Source: Spirometra erinaceieuropaei (Eukaryota; Platyhelminthes; Cestoda; Diphyllobothriidea; Diphyllobothriidae). Taken from it: DNA of 64,000 bases. The position numbers and the translations under genes are program-made. Under the pieces are notes generated by a model, which was not told the DNA's origin, searched no databases, and was given only the letters and a program-made list of their open reading frames with translations. Below, one piece after another: positions 46,501 to 53,830 of the stretch. Positions within the stretch are counted from its first letter, which is position 1. Each line of letters opens with the position of its first letter. The DNA lies in contig CACRXP010000011.1 in assembly GCA_902702965.1 (NCBI GenBank), forward strand, positions 1,324,356 to 1,388,355, written 5' to 3'.

Positions 46501-47959
46501 CCTGCCGATTTTTCATTTCGGTGGTTGTGGCTTTTGTCTGAGATCATGGCAGTAAAAGTCTATTGTTGCCTCGTGCATACTTGTCCTGCCCGCCAAACAC
46601 TTCGCTAAACATAGCGCAGCTGTTGCCGGAGACAGCGGGTGACTGCTTATGATCAAACCGGTTAAAACCACTATCTTTAATGAGACTCGTATGCTTTAGC
46701 GACTGTGGCACTAAGTCCGCGTTCAGAGGTCGCGGCCCCCAGGAAAATTTACAACCGCTCAATCGAAGAGTTCCTTATTCAAAAGATAAGCCCCTGCACA
46801 TGACAATAGGAGAAATCGTTCAGGGTTGGGCAGCATGGTTGGATTAATTATCATATCAGATATTTGGACAAAGATCGGAATAAAAGCTTTGACAGTGCGG
46901 TTGTGGAAGGTAGTATCGACTAAATTTTTATAGGCAAACAAGCAGGTATCTTTCCATGTGCCGTTAACGGGACTTTGGTGCTAAATTCTCCGCGCCCCTG
47001 TTGACTTTCAACTCCCCGATCTACGATCGAAGACCGTCATTTCGTCCATCCGTTCCATTTGCGCAAACCACCACCTGGACTGAGGTGGGCTGCTTCTTAC
47101 GTAGACTTAGTCGCCAAAAAACCTTGCGCCATCAACCCCATTCTTGGATTCCATAAGCAGGACGCGGTTAGGACTGCGGGGGTATGATACTGGACATTTT
47201 ACTGCTATGCTCAAGGACACGCAAATTGTGCCGCAACTGGTTAGGATTTTCGTCAATGACAATGAGTGATAGGCTGAACACGTGACACTTAGACCGTTAA
47301 AATACGGTTAAATATTTCCTGTTTTTGAGCCACTGCTTCTGCGCCGCCGCTAGTTTTTACCGCCTCCCCTGCTTTCCCTTGACATTACCCCGACATCTAC
47401 GCTTGCTTTCTCTGTCGCTGGAGAAGCCTTATGGACGCTGGTCATCGTCGAGGGATAGATACAGTGACATAGTGAGCCGTATCGCTCTCACCGAGGCCCA
47501 TTTTCATCCTGACTATCTCGTGTTAGACTTTGAAAGCACCTAATCCCCAAAGCCCTCCAGAAAATTTCGGGTGACTTATTTTGCCTTTCCCATACGAACG
47601 GCCTGCCTTCTAGTCGGAGAAACTAGGCCTGACATCATTATAAAATGCAAGCAGCCTCAGAAACAGCCACAGGAAATACGTCTTGTGAAGCTGTTCATTT
47701 TCCCCTCTCATGTTGTGCCTACGACTGTCCCGATTCTTCAGCTGGAGTTCACAGGAATCTGGAAAATTATAAAGGTTTTTTTAGACCTGGAGGCTTGCAT
47801 TCTAACACTTAATGGGTGTTCTTTTTGTCCCCTTATAGCCAATCGACTTCGGCCAAGAAGGAGAGTGGGAATACGTCCAGCGTGAAGATTACGCCCTGCG
47901 TGGAGGGTGATGAGCCACAGCCTTCGTCAACGCCAATGGCCACCAGTGTCTCATCGTGA
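19204..47959 (+). CDS. clu: Clustered mitochondria protein homolog (CLU/CLUH), 21 exons
   Basis: CLU proteins are large cytosolic RNA-binding proteins that bind mRNAs for mitochondrial proteins and control mitochondrial distribution. Exons: 19204-19534, 19564-19707, 19876-20152, 20243-20472, 20548-20879, 21210-21330, 25647-25779, 26989-27240, 28449-28527, 30456-30681, 31227-31354, 35126-35274, 36052-36124, 36378-36539, 37714-37780, 37871-37961, 39643-40120, 40372-40497, 44126-44211, 44329-44757, 47839-47959. All introns are GT-AG, phases agree at every junction, and the sum is 4035 nt (1344 residues), close to animal CLUH (about 1300). Order: ubiquitin-like CLU N-terminal domain (about 35-110), CLU domain with [13 protein letters not shown] near 346 and CKGIIGND near 540, central region with [10 protein letters not shown] near 802 and HIFKTY near 840, a lysine-rich linker (about 880-900), TPR-like repeats (about 1005-1210), and a low-complexity C-terminus. 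I chose the ATG at 19204 because the open frame further upstream has no ATG. The gene appears intact. Confidence 0.95.
19564..19707 (+). CDS. clu: clu exon 2
   Basis: It follows a 29-nt intron. It encodes the [17 protein letters not shown] helix and the SLSFLSSVT segment typical of the family. Acceptor TGTAG, donor GTAATT, phase 1. Confidence 0.9.
19876..20152 (+). CDS. clu: clu exon 3
   Basis: It encodes the [13 protein letters not shown] and [18 protein letters not shown] segments up to GFFVNQ, which are conserved CLU landmarks. Acceptor TTTAG, donor GTAAGT, phase 2. Confidence 0.9.
20243..20472 (+). CDS. clu: clu exon 4
   Basis: It encodes [23 protein letters not shown] and [15 protein letters not shown], all strongly family-like. 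Donor GTTTGT, phase 1. Confidence 0.9.
20548..20879 (+). CDS. clu: clu exon 5 (start of CLU domain)
   Basis: It encodes [35 protein letters not shown] and [15 protein letters not shown], the core of the CLU domain. Donor GTGAGT, phase 0. Confidence 0.93.
20880..24241. other. clu intron 5 and left part of intron 6: no feature
   Basis: Apart from exon 6 (21210-21330) I see only short random frames. A minus-strand 117-codon frame near 21522-21875 has no domain resemblance. Confidence 0.4.
21210..21330 (+). CDS. clu: clu exon 6
   Basis: It encodes [20 protein letters not shown] and [19 protein letters not shown] of the CLU domain. Donor GTGAGT, phase 1. A 4.3-kb intron follows. Confidence 0.93.
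24242..24990 (-). mobile_element. LINE-C 3' tail in clu intron 6
   Basis: The minus strand follows the 3' tail of the zinc-finger LINE-C family: the block around CACGGTG...GCCGTGGCTTAGAAGG, the GTGCGATAGATGC / ACTAATTCACGCGCAAG block, and the terminal end near a TAACAGTTCCACCGTCG complement. It matches the tail of the larger copy at 41870-42430 and of the window-end copy. There is no coding part, so it is a 5'-truncated insertion. Confidence 0.65.
25647..25779 (+). CDS. clu: clu exon 7
   Basis: It encodes [20 protein letters not shown] and a following conserved stretch. Acceptor TCGTAG, donor GTACGT, phase 2. Confidence 0.9.
26989..27240 (+). CDS. clu: clu exon 8
   Basis: It encodes [20 protein letters not shown], the end of the CLU domain, then [18 protein letters not shown]. 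Donor GTGAGT, phase 2. Confidence 0.93.
28449..28527 (+). CDS. clu: clu exon 9
   Basis: This is a short 79-nt exon encoding the [20 protein letters not shown] helix that follows the CLU domain. It is supported by phase agreement on both sides (2 in, 0 out). Donor GTGCGT. Confidence 0.8.
28680..28912 (+). mobile_element. LINE-C 3' tail fragment in clu intron 9
   Basis: It shares GAGTGCGGTAAATGCGACGC, ACTAATTCACGCGCAAGTCA and GCACACGGTGGACATTGTCG, ending GTCGAACTGTCAC, with the other LINE-C tails. The insertion is in the plus orientation. Confidence 0.65.
29705..30072 (+). mobile_element. LINE-C 3' tail fragment in clu intron 9 (second)
   Basis: It begins with the family block GCGGCTTGGAAGGCCGCCAG, includes GCCGCAATGGCTCC and GAGAGTGCGGTAGAAGC, and ends with the GCACACGGCGGACGTCGC and GCACTGTCAT blocks. 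This is a second plus-strand tail within one kilobase of the previous one. Confidence 0.65.
30456..30681 (+). CDS. clu: clu exon 10
   Basis: It encodes an acidic, poorly conserved linker with [12 protein letters not shown] and [10 protein letters not shown]. The frame is open throughout, and acceptor CTGCAG and donor GTTAGT give matching phases. This linker is variable in the family, so the support comes mainly from splice sites and phase. Confidence 0.75.
31227..31354 (+). CDS. clu: clu exon 11
   Basis: It encodes [20 protein letters not shown] and FNPDVYQSS, matching the FNPD block of CLU proteins. Donor GTTAGT, phase 0. Confidence 0.9.
31400..33880 (-). mobile_element. Second RTE-like LINE (LINE-D), very decayed, in clu intron 11
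   Basis: On the minus strand an endonuclease start (WNVRTFRD near 33510, then CLSV and a decayed SETR-type block) is followed by a stop-riddled stretch and then a conserved 3' end of the reverse transcriptase at 31768-31430. That end reads [20 protein letters not shown], then [20 protein letters not shown] and [11 protein letters not shown]. This end is distinct from that of LINE-C, so it is a separate family. The element spans about 2.5 kb and has no usable frame. Confidence 0.7.
31430..31768 (-). pseudogene. LINE-D reverse transcriptase C-terminal remnant
   Basis: This is the only open part of LINE-D. The segment [18 protein letters not shown] is a typical end of RTE-type endonuclease-reverse transcriptases. 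No catalytic motif is retained. Confidence 0.75.
34480..34610 (+). mobile_element. Short LINE-C 3' tail fragment in clu intron 11
   Basis: It contains GCGCTAAAAGTCGTAGCTTGG...GGCTGCCAACTGACG and GGCAGCTGTGGCTCC, matching the central block of the LINE-C tail. The edges are unclear. Confidence 0.5.
35126..35274 (+). CDS. clu: clu exon 12
   Basis: It encodes [20 protein letters not shown] and [14 protein letters not shown], as in the family central region. Phase 2 out. Confidence 0.9.
36052..36124 (+). CDS. clu: clu exon 13
   Basis: A 73-nt exon encoding [15 protein letters not shown], a hallmark CLU motif. Acceptor CTCAG, donor GTAAGT. Confidence 0.92.
36378..36539 (+). CDS. clu: clu exon 14
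   Basis: It encodes [15 protein letters not shown] and [15 protein letters not shown]. Acceptor CGCAG, donor GTAAGT, phase 0 on both sides. Confidence 0.93.
36725..36750. repeat. (CG)n microsatellite in clu intron 14
   Basis: An alternating CG run (about nine units) lies 185 bp downstream of exon 14, within an otherwise GC-rich part of the intron. Confidence 0.9.
37714..37780 (+). CDS. clu: clu exon 15 (lysine-rich linker)
   Basis: A 67-nt exon encoding [17 protein letters not shown], corresponding to the basic linker of CLU proteins. Donor GTGAGT, phase 1. Confidence 0.85.
37871..37961 (+). CDS. clu: clu exon 16
   Basis: It encodes [20 protein letters not shown] and YHIDLEL. Acceptor TTATAG, donor GTGAGT, phase 2. 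Confidence 0.88.
37962..39016. other. clu intron 16, left part: no feature
   Basis: No coding similarity or repeat that I can place. A short block near 38517-38545 resembles 59196-59226, possibly another dispersed repeat. Confidence 0.35.
39017..39066 (+). repeat. Interstitial telomere-like (TTAGGG)n tract
   Basis: Several perfect and degenerate TTAGGG / GTTAGG units run in one direction over about 50 bp in clu intron 16. Confidence 0.75.
39643..40120 (+). CDS. clu: clu exon 17 (largest exon, first TPRs)
   Basis: It encodes [33 protein letters not shown] and the first tetratricopeptide-like repeats ([38 protein letters not shown]). Donor GTAAGT, phase 0. Confidence 0.93.
40372..40497 (+). 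CDS. clu: clu exon 18 (TPR)
   Basis: It encodes [20 protein letters not shown] and a [11 protein letters not shown] segment. Phase 0 on both sides. Confidence 0.92.
40498..41869. other. clu intron 18, left part: no feature
   Basis: AT-rich sequence without recognisable frames or repeats, up to the LINE-C copy. Confidence 0.4.
42437..43003 (-). pseudogene. LINE-C C-terminal zinc-finger region (188 codons)
   Basis: The frame has C2H2-type fingers with degenerate ligands: a first finger with GHLRIH, a third with [20 protein letters not shown], and a fourth ending GHMRLR. A second, intact finger ([20 protein letters not shown] then H) is encoded in a different frame at about 42880-42810. The 188-codon frame is still open. 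It matches the frame at 62855-63421 over its whole length, including the frame break. It probably binds element RNA or DNA, but no function is shown. Confidence 0.7.
43071..43935 (-). pseudogene. LINE-C reverse transcriptase, C-terminal part
   Basis: Two main pieces are seen: 43928-43713 with the catalytic FADD box and 43428-43080 with the [13 protein letters not shown] and [18 protein letters not shown] segments in two frames. Stops and shifts are present throughout. Confidence 0.75.
44126..44211 (+). CDS. clu: clu exon 19 (TPR)
   Basis: It encodes [20 protein letters not shown] and ENALRLSK. The donor GTACTT is weak but keeps the frame and the family motif into the next exon. Confidence 0.85.
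44329..44757 (+). CDS. clu: clu exon 20 (last TPR and tail)
   Basis: It encodes [39 protein letters not shown], an alanine/threonine/serine-rich insert, and [16 protein letters not shown] near the C-terminus. Donor GTGAAA, phase 2. Confidence 0.9.
44758..45559. other. clu intron 20, left part: no feature
   Basis: Nothing recognised. It may include upstream parts of the following LINE-C tail. Confidence 0.35.
45560..46040 (+). mobile_element. LINE-C 3' tail in clu intron 20
   Basis: It contains TTGGACAACAGACTGGTGCA, GCACGCTTGAATCTATCATG, GGCTTGGAAGGCTACCAACT and GTCAGGCTGCAATTGC followed by GAGATCCGAGCCGC, in the same order as the window-end copy. Plus orientation; no coding part recognised. 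Confidence 0.65.
46041..47838. other. clu intron 20, right part: no feature
   Basis: Only short random frames up to the acceptor at 47838. Confidence 0.4.
47839..47959 (+). CDS. clu: clu exon 21 (terminal)
   Basis: Joining the exon 20 AG to the first base here gives a serine that completes an LSQ segment found at the C-terminus of the family. The exon then encodes a polar tail ([12 protein letters not shown]...) and ends at TGA 47957-47959. Confidence 0.82.
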
Positions 47960-50889
47960 TTACTGAGCTATTCTGTCCCACCGACCTCATTCAACGACTT
48001 CCCCTTTTTTTTCCAAGCAGACCTTCTTAGAACAACACCTCAGTCCGCCCGTCCACTTCAGCATTGTGATTCAGGCTACGTCTTTTTACGGCAGTTCACT
48101 TAAACCGCCCCCCCCCTCCCATCCCCTGTCTCCTGTAACTACTACGTGCGAGCCCGACTCAGGCGTCTTCCTGTCCCCTGCGTCGGCCCTTGTGGAATCG
48201 TGATTTGTAGATTACCAATTTTTCCTTTTACCAGTGCTTGTACGTATATACGTAGTAGGAGTTTTTTTAGTAGTTTTACAAATGCAATTAGTGCAGTCAG
48301 TAAATTTTTACAAGAGGATGCCTTCTTAACTCTTCACCGTCCGAAGGGTTTTTGGGAGCCAATTAACAGCTGGGGCGGGACTGCATCATCCCCTCCCCTC
48401 CCTGCCAGCAAGTATTACTGGTTTAGATGCGGCCGACTCCGATTCCAGTGCATAGTATGTCAGTCGCAGCCTCATATGACCACACGAAGTAAGGTCGGGG
48501 CGTTGGGGCAGTCATCAGTCACATCTGTCAGAGATGTCCACTTTTTTTTCTGCTGTTCCCAGGTGCGTCTCCCCAAGTGGACTCCCTCAGCCCTTACAAT
48601 GGTCGAGCGTCTCTCTTGCCCAAAGCCACTGGTCAGCGGTAGTCCCACAGTCCTGAACGGCCGTGGGACATGCTTGATTTCCCTGAATGCGATTGACGTG
48701 ATCTTGTGGTGGGGATCCGGGGAGAATTCCATCCTTTCCGCTCCGTCAGGGGGACAGGGTCTAGTTGGCGGAAAAGCGTGAAAGACTCATGCACTAGACT
48801 AATTGACGTGATGACAGAATTATGGACGGGTGGGAAGTTCGTCCGGCTCAGGTAACAAGGCCACCACTGCCGCGGAGGGGGGTGCAGTAGGTAGCGACCC
48901 ACGCATGGATCTAGTTGTGGTCAGCTGACTTGCTCTGCATTACCGCACGCGTCTTCTCTACAACCAACGGGGTCAAATGACGATTTGAGAGGAACGGTGA
49001 TGAAAGTGGACGTAGTGGCTGGCGGGACTCAGATCATGCCTGCACGCACCACACGTGTTGGCACCCAGCCCTGCATGGATATCACAGATGAGAGTGCCAT
49101 GGCGGTTAAAATAAGAGGGAAGAATTACATTCTGAACTCCGGTCGCTCTCTTCCGTGCACCAGTATTTGGTCCGAATCGAACCGACCGGGGATGAGACTG
49201 GACTCAGTGCCTGACGTTATGAGAGGTCTCTGTTTACCACGTGTGCGGCGTGTTTCCCATCGCTGCCGATGGACGATCCCACCTCAGGATGCTTGTGCGA
49301 GCAACGGTGATGGTTCAGCGATTGCTTTTGTGTGCGCATCTGATCGGATAGGTCATGCGGTGCCAGTGTTGACAGCTAAGGCGGGCTTGACAGGGTTTCT
49401 GATGATGACTCACACATTGCTGTGAGGGATACGTAGGTGTCCGTCAAGGGTCCGGATGTTGGTACCGTTTGTCTGGCTACTGCCTAATTGCGATAGACTC
49501 CGCGTGGGTAGGTAAACCAGCGTGATCTGTTTTCTTTTGACGGAAGCAGTGCAGTTGCCTGAGCGATCGGCTGTGACATTATCAGAGAAGACTGATGGTT
49601 GCGGTTCGCCCTACCGACCTTCCCGTCGCGGTAGCTTTGAAGTTTCCCTACCTGGGCGGGTCGGAACCGGAACGTGTAGCCATAGTAGGGGGGTGGGTGG
49701 GACAGCCTCAGAATGCGTATTGCTTGATCCTCTGGCGCACAAATCGAGCCACACGTCCGACCAAAGTGTTGCAAAAAATTTATGCGACCTTACGGCGGTG
49801 GTCATTCAAAGTTCAATAACAGGCAATTTTGTACTTTAGCTGCCAGTAGGTTGTGCAGAGCTCGATTTAGTTGTGAATAGACGGTGGTCAGCATTCGCTG
49901 CATTTTGCTTCTATTTACCGACATACCAACAACAGTTGCAGTGGAGTTCATGCATCCTAAATAGTGTTATGCCAGTATGTAGGCGGGTCCCTTGCTTTCA
50001 CGTCTGCCAGTTGTTTACGGTAAATCAATTACTTTGGACGAGCTGCGATGTCAGGGTCTTTAGCCTTTTTTCTTATCGGGAAAATAAGGCCGACCTCTCA
50101 CCTTTGAGTAGATCGACGAAAACGCTGAGGCCTCGCACTGCTTTCGGCATTAGATGGGCAGATTTCCCCCGATAGAACGAAGACATTCCCTCAAACTACG
50201 CAAATCCCATCCTCAAAGGGCAATTCGCCTTTTCCATCGGAATATATTGCCCGTACCGTTTGATTACCAGACGACTGCTAGAAATTGTAGTACAAGACAA
50301 AGGAAAGTGAACAGATAGTGTCTGAACGGCGTTACTCCTACATTTCAAACAAAAGTATCACTGCATGGACAAGGCTGAAGACCTTACTGATAGTTTCATA
50401 TAGCGTCTCCGACCTCTGTAAATGAATATTCGACTGAACTGCCGTACATCATGCTAAAAGCTCGAGTCCAGAGATGCATCCTTTACATTCTTCAAAATTC
50501 CTTAACCCGGAAGCCGAATCGTAAGTTTTGGCCTTACTGTCTGTTTTCGCGTCCTCACAAAGGTGTTCTTAACGTTTAGCCGAGAACGCATTCATCTGTG
50601 TTCGCGTAGTCAAAACTGAGTGTCTCTAAAGGTCGGGACCAGCGTCCTTTAAGGGCGATTCTTGGTACCTACGGAACTTTAGTGTTTTCGGACGGTGACA
50701 ACCGAGATAGCAACTTATGAACCCGTTAGCGAAGTAATCTAGTGGTAGTCTACCGTCTCGTACCGAACAGAACCTTGAAATACCTAACTCTGCCCTCAGT
50801 AGGACATAAAATCAGGCAGGCGGAGCAGTGTGGCCCTCCAGTACGACCGTGTCCTCTCTCTAGCCGTATGAGAATATAGAAAAACGTCG
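47960..50889. other. Downstream of clu: no recognisable gene
   Basis: The clu 3' UTR must begin here, but I find no canonical AATAAA close to the stop. A variant AGTAAA lies near 48299. A 211-codon plus frame (48146-48781) and a 146-codon one (48985-49425) have no domain resemblance and look like chance frames. Confidence 0.4.
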
Positions 50890-51216
50890 TTGGTCAGTGG
50901 TTATATCCAATTTAATCATCCCATCCCCAGCCCAATCAACTCCCCACCCACGATCATGACCACCACCAGAGACCCCACAGTGGAAACCGACTTAATATCC
51001 CCGAACCTACCCCGCCCACACTGCCAGCACACATTCACCTCACGCAGCGGCCTAGTCGGTCACTTGCGAATCCATCGCACAGACACTGACGAACCACTGC
51101 CTGGAGCACAAACATTCAGCCGACGCCATTTCCCCAACTGCCCTCATTGTTCCCGCACATCCAGCCATCGCATGGGCCTATTCGGCCACATGCGCCTCCA
51201 TGAAAACCTGTGGTAA
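50890..51216 (+). pseudogene. LINE-C zinc-finger C-terminus (shorter version)
   Basis: It encodes a degenerate first finger (HCQHTFTSRSGLVGHLRIH, first cysteine lost) and a complete C2H2 finger, CPHCSRTSSHRMGLFGHMRL then H, with C-x2-C-x12-H-x3-H spacing. The final residues are HENLW and a stop. Only two fingers are seen, fewer than in the 62855 copy, and no reverse transcriptase is recognisable upstream. Confidence 0.75.
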
Positions 51217-51405
51217 ATCACCGCTGACACGAGCACACTACAACACATTCCTCTACTAGCATGGTTACCACACCTGAATTTCTCCAACATCCCACATCAT
51301 TGCCACCAGTATGTTATTACGGAAAATCGCAAGGGAGACTGGAATGGCCATTTCTGGCTTACTGGCCGTCGTCAACCGATCATACCCAACCCCAAAGTGT
51401 GGAAC

Positions 51406-51472
51406 ACCCGAGGCTCGAACTCGCGACCTGTTAGTCAGAAGTCCACGCCTCTAACCACTCGGCTACGAGCCC
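51406..51472 (-). repeat. tRNA-like segment with A and B boxes
   Basis: The minus strand reads GGGCTCGTAGCCGAGTGGTT onward, with an A-box-like TAGCCGAGTGG and a B-box-like GAGTTCGAGCC about 33 bases apart. The acceptor halves do not pair, so it is not a functional tRNA gene. It may be a tRNA-derived SINE head or a tRNA pseudogene. A related A-box segment lies at about 43080-43123 on the same strand. Confidence 0.45.
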
Positions 51473-52269
51473 GTTGTCCCGTCGGTTTTGATCAGGAATA
51501 TACAATGGTTGGGAGGCGCTCACCGATCGTTCTTACGGAACTCACAATGCTACCCCTCGCGTAAGTGGGAAGTGTGCCCTTCAACTCCTTTCTCCATGTA
51601 GCCCGTCTGATATATGGGAGATACAACAAGTCTACCCGTTTGCGTTAAACCCTGGTGTGGGCGCATGGGGAGCAGGTCATGTGTGTGACCCGCGCAGGCG
51701 AGTCGTGTTCAGCCCTGTCCCTCACTTCTTCCAATCTCAGCATCGGTTTAGGCTGCCGGATTGGACAATGGATTGGTGCCTGGGAGTGAGAAGAGAGGGT
51801 GAGATCGACAGCACTAGCTCATATCTCTCAGTCTACATTAGATGATCAAACTCATGAAATGTCGGGGTCGAAATCTGAGCGAGAAGTCTGTCATGCATTT
51901 GGTGTTGGTATTTGCGTTTATTAAAATAATCTGAGATGCAAAAAGCCACTTACTGAAGAGAGGTCCACTTCAACTCAGTTTTATTAAATGAAAACGGGCC
52001 AATTTTGGACGAAATCTGACCTTTCTTGATATCCAGATAATTTCCTACGCTATGGAAGTTTGCGGATTAAAATTGCACGTTTGTATGCATTTTGCTCTAA
52101 ACGAAGATTAATATAAACAGGAAAAGTACGAAATATATCCCATCCGAAAGCGGGGATTCTTTTTGGTTTTCATGAAAATCAGGTGAGGGCCGGCTTCAGA
52201 ACTTGCATTGTTTTCAAGAAAAAACGCCAAAATCAGCTTATAAAATATCTTTTTTGTAAATTTGTGACG

Positions 52270-52743
52270 TTTCCTGTCATAAAATTTGGACAGTGGCCAG
52301 TCTGGCGGTGGACTGCGGACATAATCAACCGCGAGGCGTTCGTCAACATTGTGAAGGATGGTTTCGATTACAACGAAATCCCCCGACGCTGACTGGATAC
52401 CATAATTTTACACGACAATGCTCCTGTCCATCCTTCTAAAGAAGTATGAATCTACTAACGCTTTTGACCGTAATCTGACTTTTTAGGCAACAGTCAGCCT
52501 CTCCGCACATGGCCTCCAGTCGATTTTCAGCCCTGCCACCAGCCCGAATCTCAATCCCATCGAAAATCTTTTCGCGTTTACCAAAAGACATTGGCATTCG
52601 AGGGAATAAAAGACTGCCCATACCAGAAAAACTTGATTTCGGAATAGACAATCACACTGAACAATCCACCATAGACAACACGGCCAACTTCATGTCTGAA
52701 AGACTTTCTGTTGTGATTAATGCGAATGGACAATCAGTCATGT
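52270..52743 (+). pseudogene. Tc1-like transposase, catalytic part
   Basis: It has the second catalytic aspartate in ILHDNAPVH (codon 52414-52416) and the glutamate in SPNLNPIENLF (codon 52562-52564), followed by a C-terminus to the TAA at 52744. Between these residues the frame is interrupted at 52444-52486. Omitting those 43 nt leaves exactly 34 residues between D and E, the Tc1 DD34E spacing. Further shifts occur downstream and the N-terminal domains are missing. Confidence 0.75.
52444..52486 (+). other. Possible 43-nt spliceosomal intron in the Tc1-like transposase
   Basis: It starts GTATGA, contains CTACTAACG (branch-site-like) and ends CTTTTTAG. It has in-frame stops, is not a multiple of three, and its removal restores the frame across the catalytic core. 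The related position in the second element keeps a TATTTTAG end. Confidence 0.55.
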
Positions 52744-53200
52744 AATGATATTTTGTATTCGTTATTATTTTTCATTATTTTTACAATTTCGTGCGTCCCC
52801 CCTCATTAAACATCCTTATAGTTAGCCCTATTTAAGCGATTTGTGATATAGTCATTTTCTAAAATTTTAGTTTTTCTTGAAAATCAGTGATTTTCACGTT
52901 AGTAAATATTAATTTACAATCCCAACTATGCCTTATTTTTTAAGAACAATCGTTTTTCACTGTCGTTAGCCTTTGGGGAAGGCAGGTTGGGCGGATTTTG
53001 CGTTATAGGGATTTTCTTGTGTTGACTCATGACATTTCATGAGTTAGCACACCTACTGTAAGCAATCTGATACGCTTGAATCAGTCATGTTGGGCTTAAA
53101 GCTGTGACTGAGAGGGTTGGCGTATGCCGAGATAACTCGATCCTTCTCGGAGAGTGGAGAGTCAGACAGCAATGGCTCCTAAATGTGGACTCTATGTCAC

Positions 53201-53540
53201 TGTGGCAGTCCGCGTCTCTTTGCTCTTCGCCGCTTTGTCACGCTGACCTCCTGTCCGCCTTACACTCCCTGTCGATCCGCTGCTGGGACGCGCGAAGCTT
53301 GTCACAGGCCTCGCGAGTGCTTGAGGCCGATCAACGCTGACCCTTCTCTGATTGGCTAGCGGCACTGAGGCAGAGCGAAAGCACACACGCGCTGGGGTCT
53401 AAGCACCTCAACGGCGGACACAGACACAACTTGGCTGGAGAGACCGCTCGCGGCGACTGCTTGCAGAAGCTTTGTGTACACACCTCCTTAAAAGTAAAAG
53501 TTTTCCAACCTAATACGTCTTCCCTGACTTCTGATCTGGA
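53201..53540 (+). repeat. Dispersed ~340-bp repeat (R1), copy 1
   Basis: It is homologous in reverse orientation to 61709-62045. It starts TGTGGCAG and shares GCTGGGACGCGCGA, CGCGAGTGCT, CACACGCGCTGGG and TCGCGGCGACTGCTTGC. It interrupts the LINE-C tail. It may continue to about 53574, where a TG...CA-type boundary could be drawn, suggesting a solo LTR, but this is not established. Confidence 0.65.
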
Positions 53541-53830
53541 AACCTCTGTCTTGTCGACCATACCATCCCGACAGCACCGCCACTCATTTGGGATCCGAGC
53601 CGTGCTAAGGTGCGGGTTTTCGTCGTGCCCTGTGCCCTCTCTCGTCTCCGATCTTTTTGACTCTGTCTTGCGACCGGGTTCAGATGAGGGATGGAGCGAG
53701 TGTGCAGTAAATGCTGCGCGGGCCCGCTACCACTATAAACTGTTTCACACTCAAGCCACGGTCCCTGCACCCACCCTGCTGTGACGCACACGGTGGATGT
53801 CGTTGGAATCGACGTCCGAACTGTCATATC

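Larger units (their letters stand above)
51836..53058 (+). mobile_element. Tc1-like DNA transposon, 1223 bp, with TIRs and TA target site
   Basis: Imperfect 28-bp terminal inverted repeats (51836-51863 and 53031-53058, about 22 of 28 matching, sharing ACTCATGAAATGTC) are flanked by TA at 51834-51835 and 53059-53060. The interior encodes the C-terminal catalytic half of a transposase. The element sits inside the LINE-C tail, whose two halves are contiguous in other copies, confirming the boundaries. It lacks the N-terminal DNA-binding half seen in the longer element at 54550. Confidence 0.85.
50890..53830 (+). mobile_element. LINE-C 3' copy, split by a Tc1-like transposon and a ~340-bp repeat
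   Basis: The pieces 50890-51835, 53059-53200 and about 53575-53815 read as one continuous LINE-C end when compared with 62855-64000. They hold the zinc-finger frame, the GACTGGTGC-type block, CAATCTGATACGCTTGAATC, the GCAATGGCTCC block, GGGATCCGAGCCG, and the terminal GCACACGGTGGATGTCG block. Two later insertions separate them. Confidence 0.75.

Noticed and set aside
51406..51472. Functional tRNA gene
   Set aside because: The acceptor stem does not pair and the anticodon arm is poor. Only A and B box-like elements are preserved.
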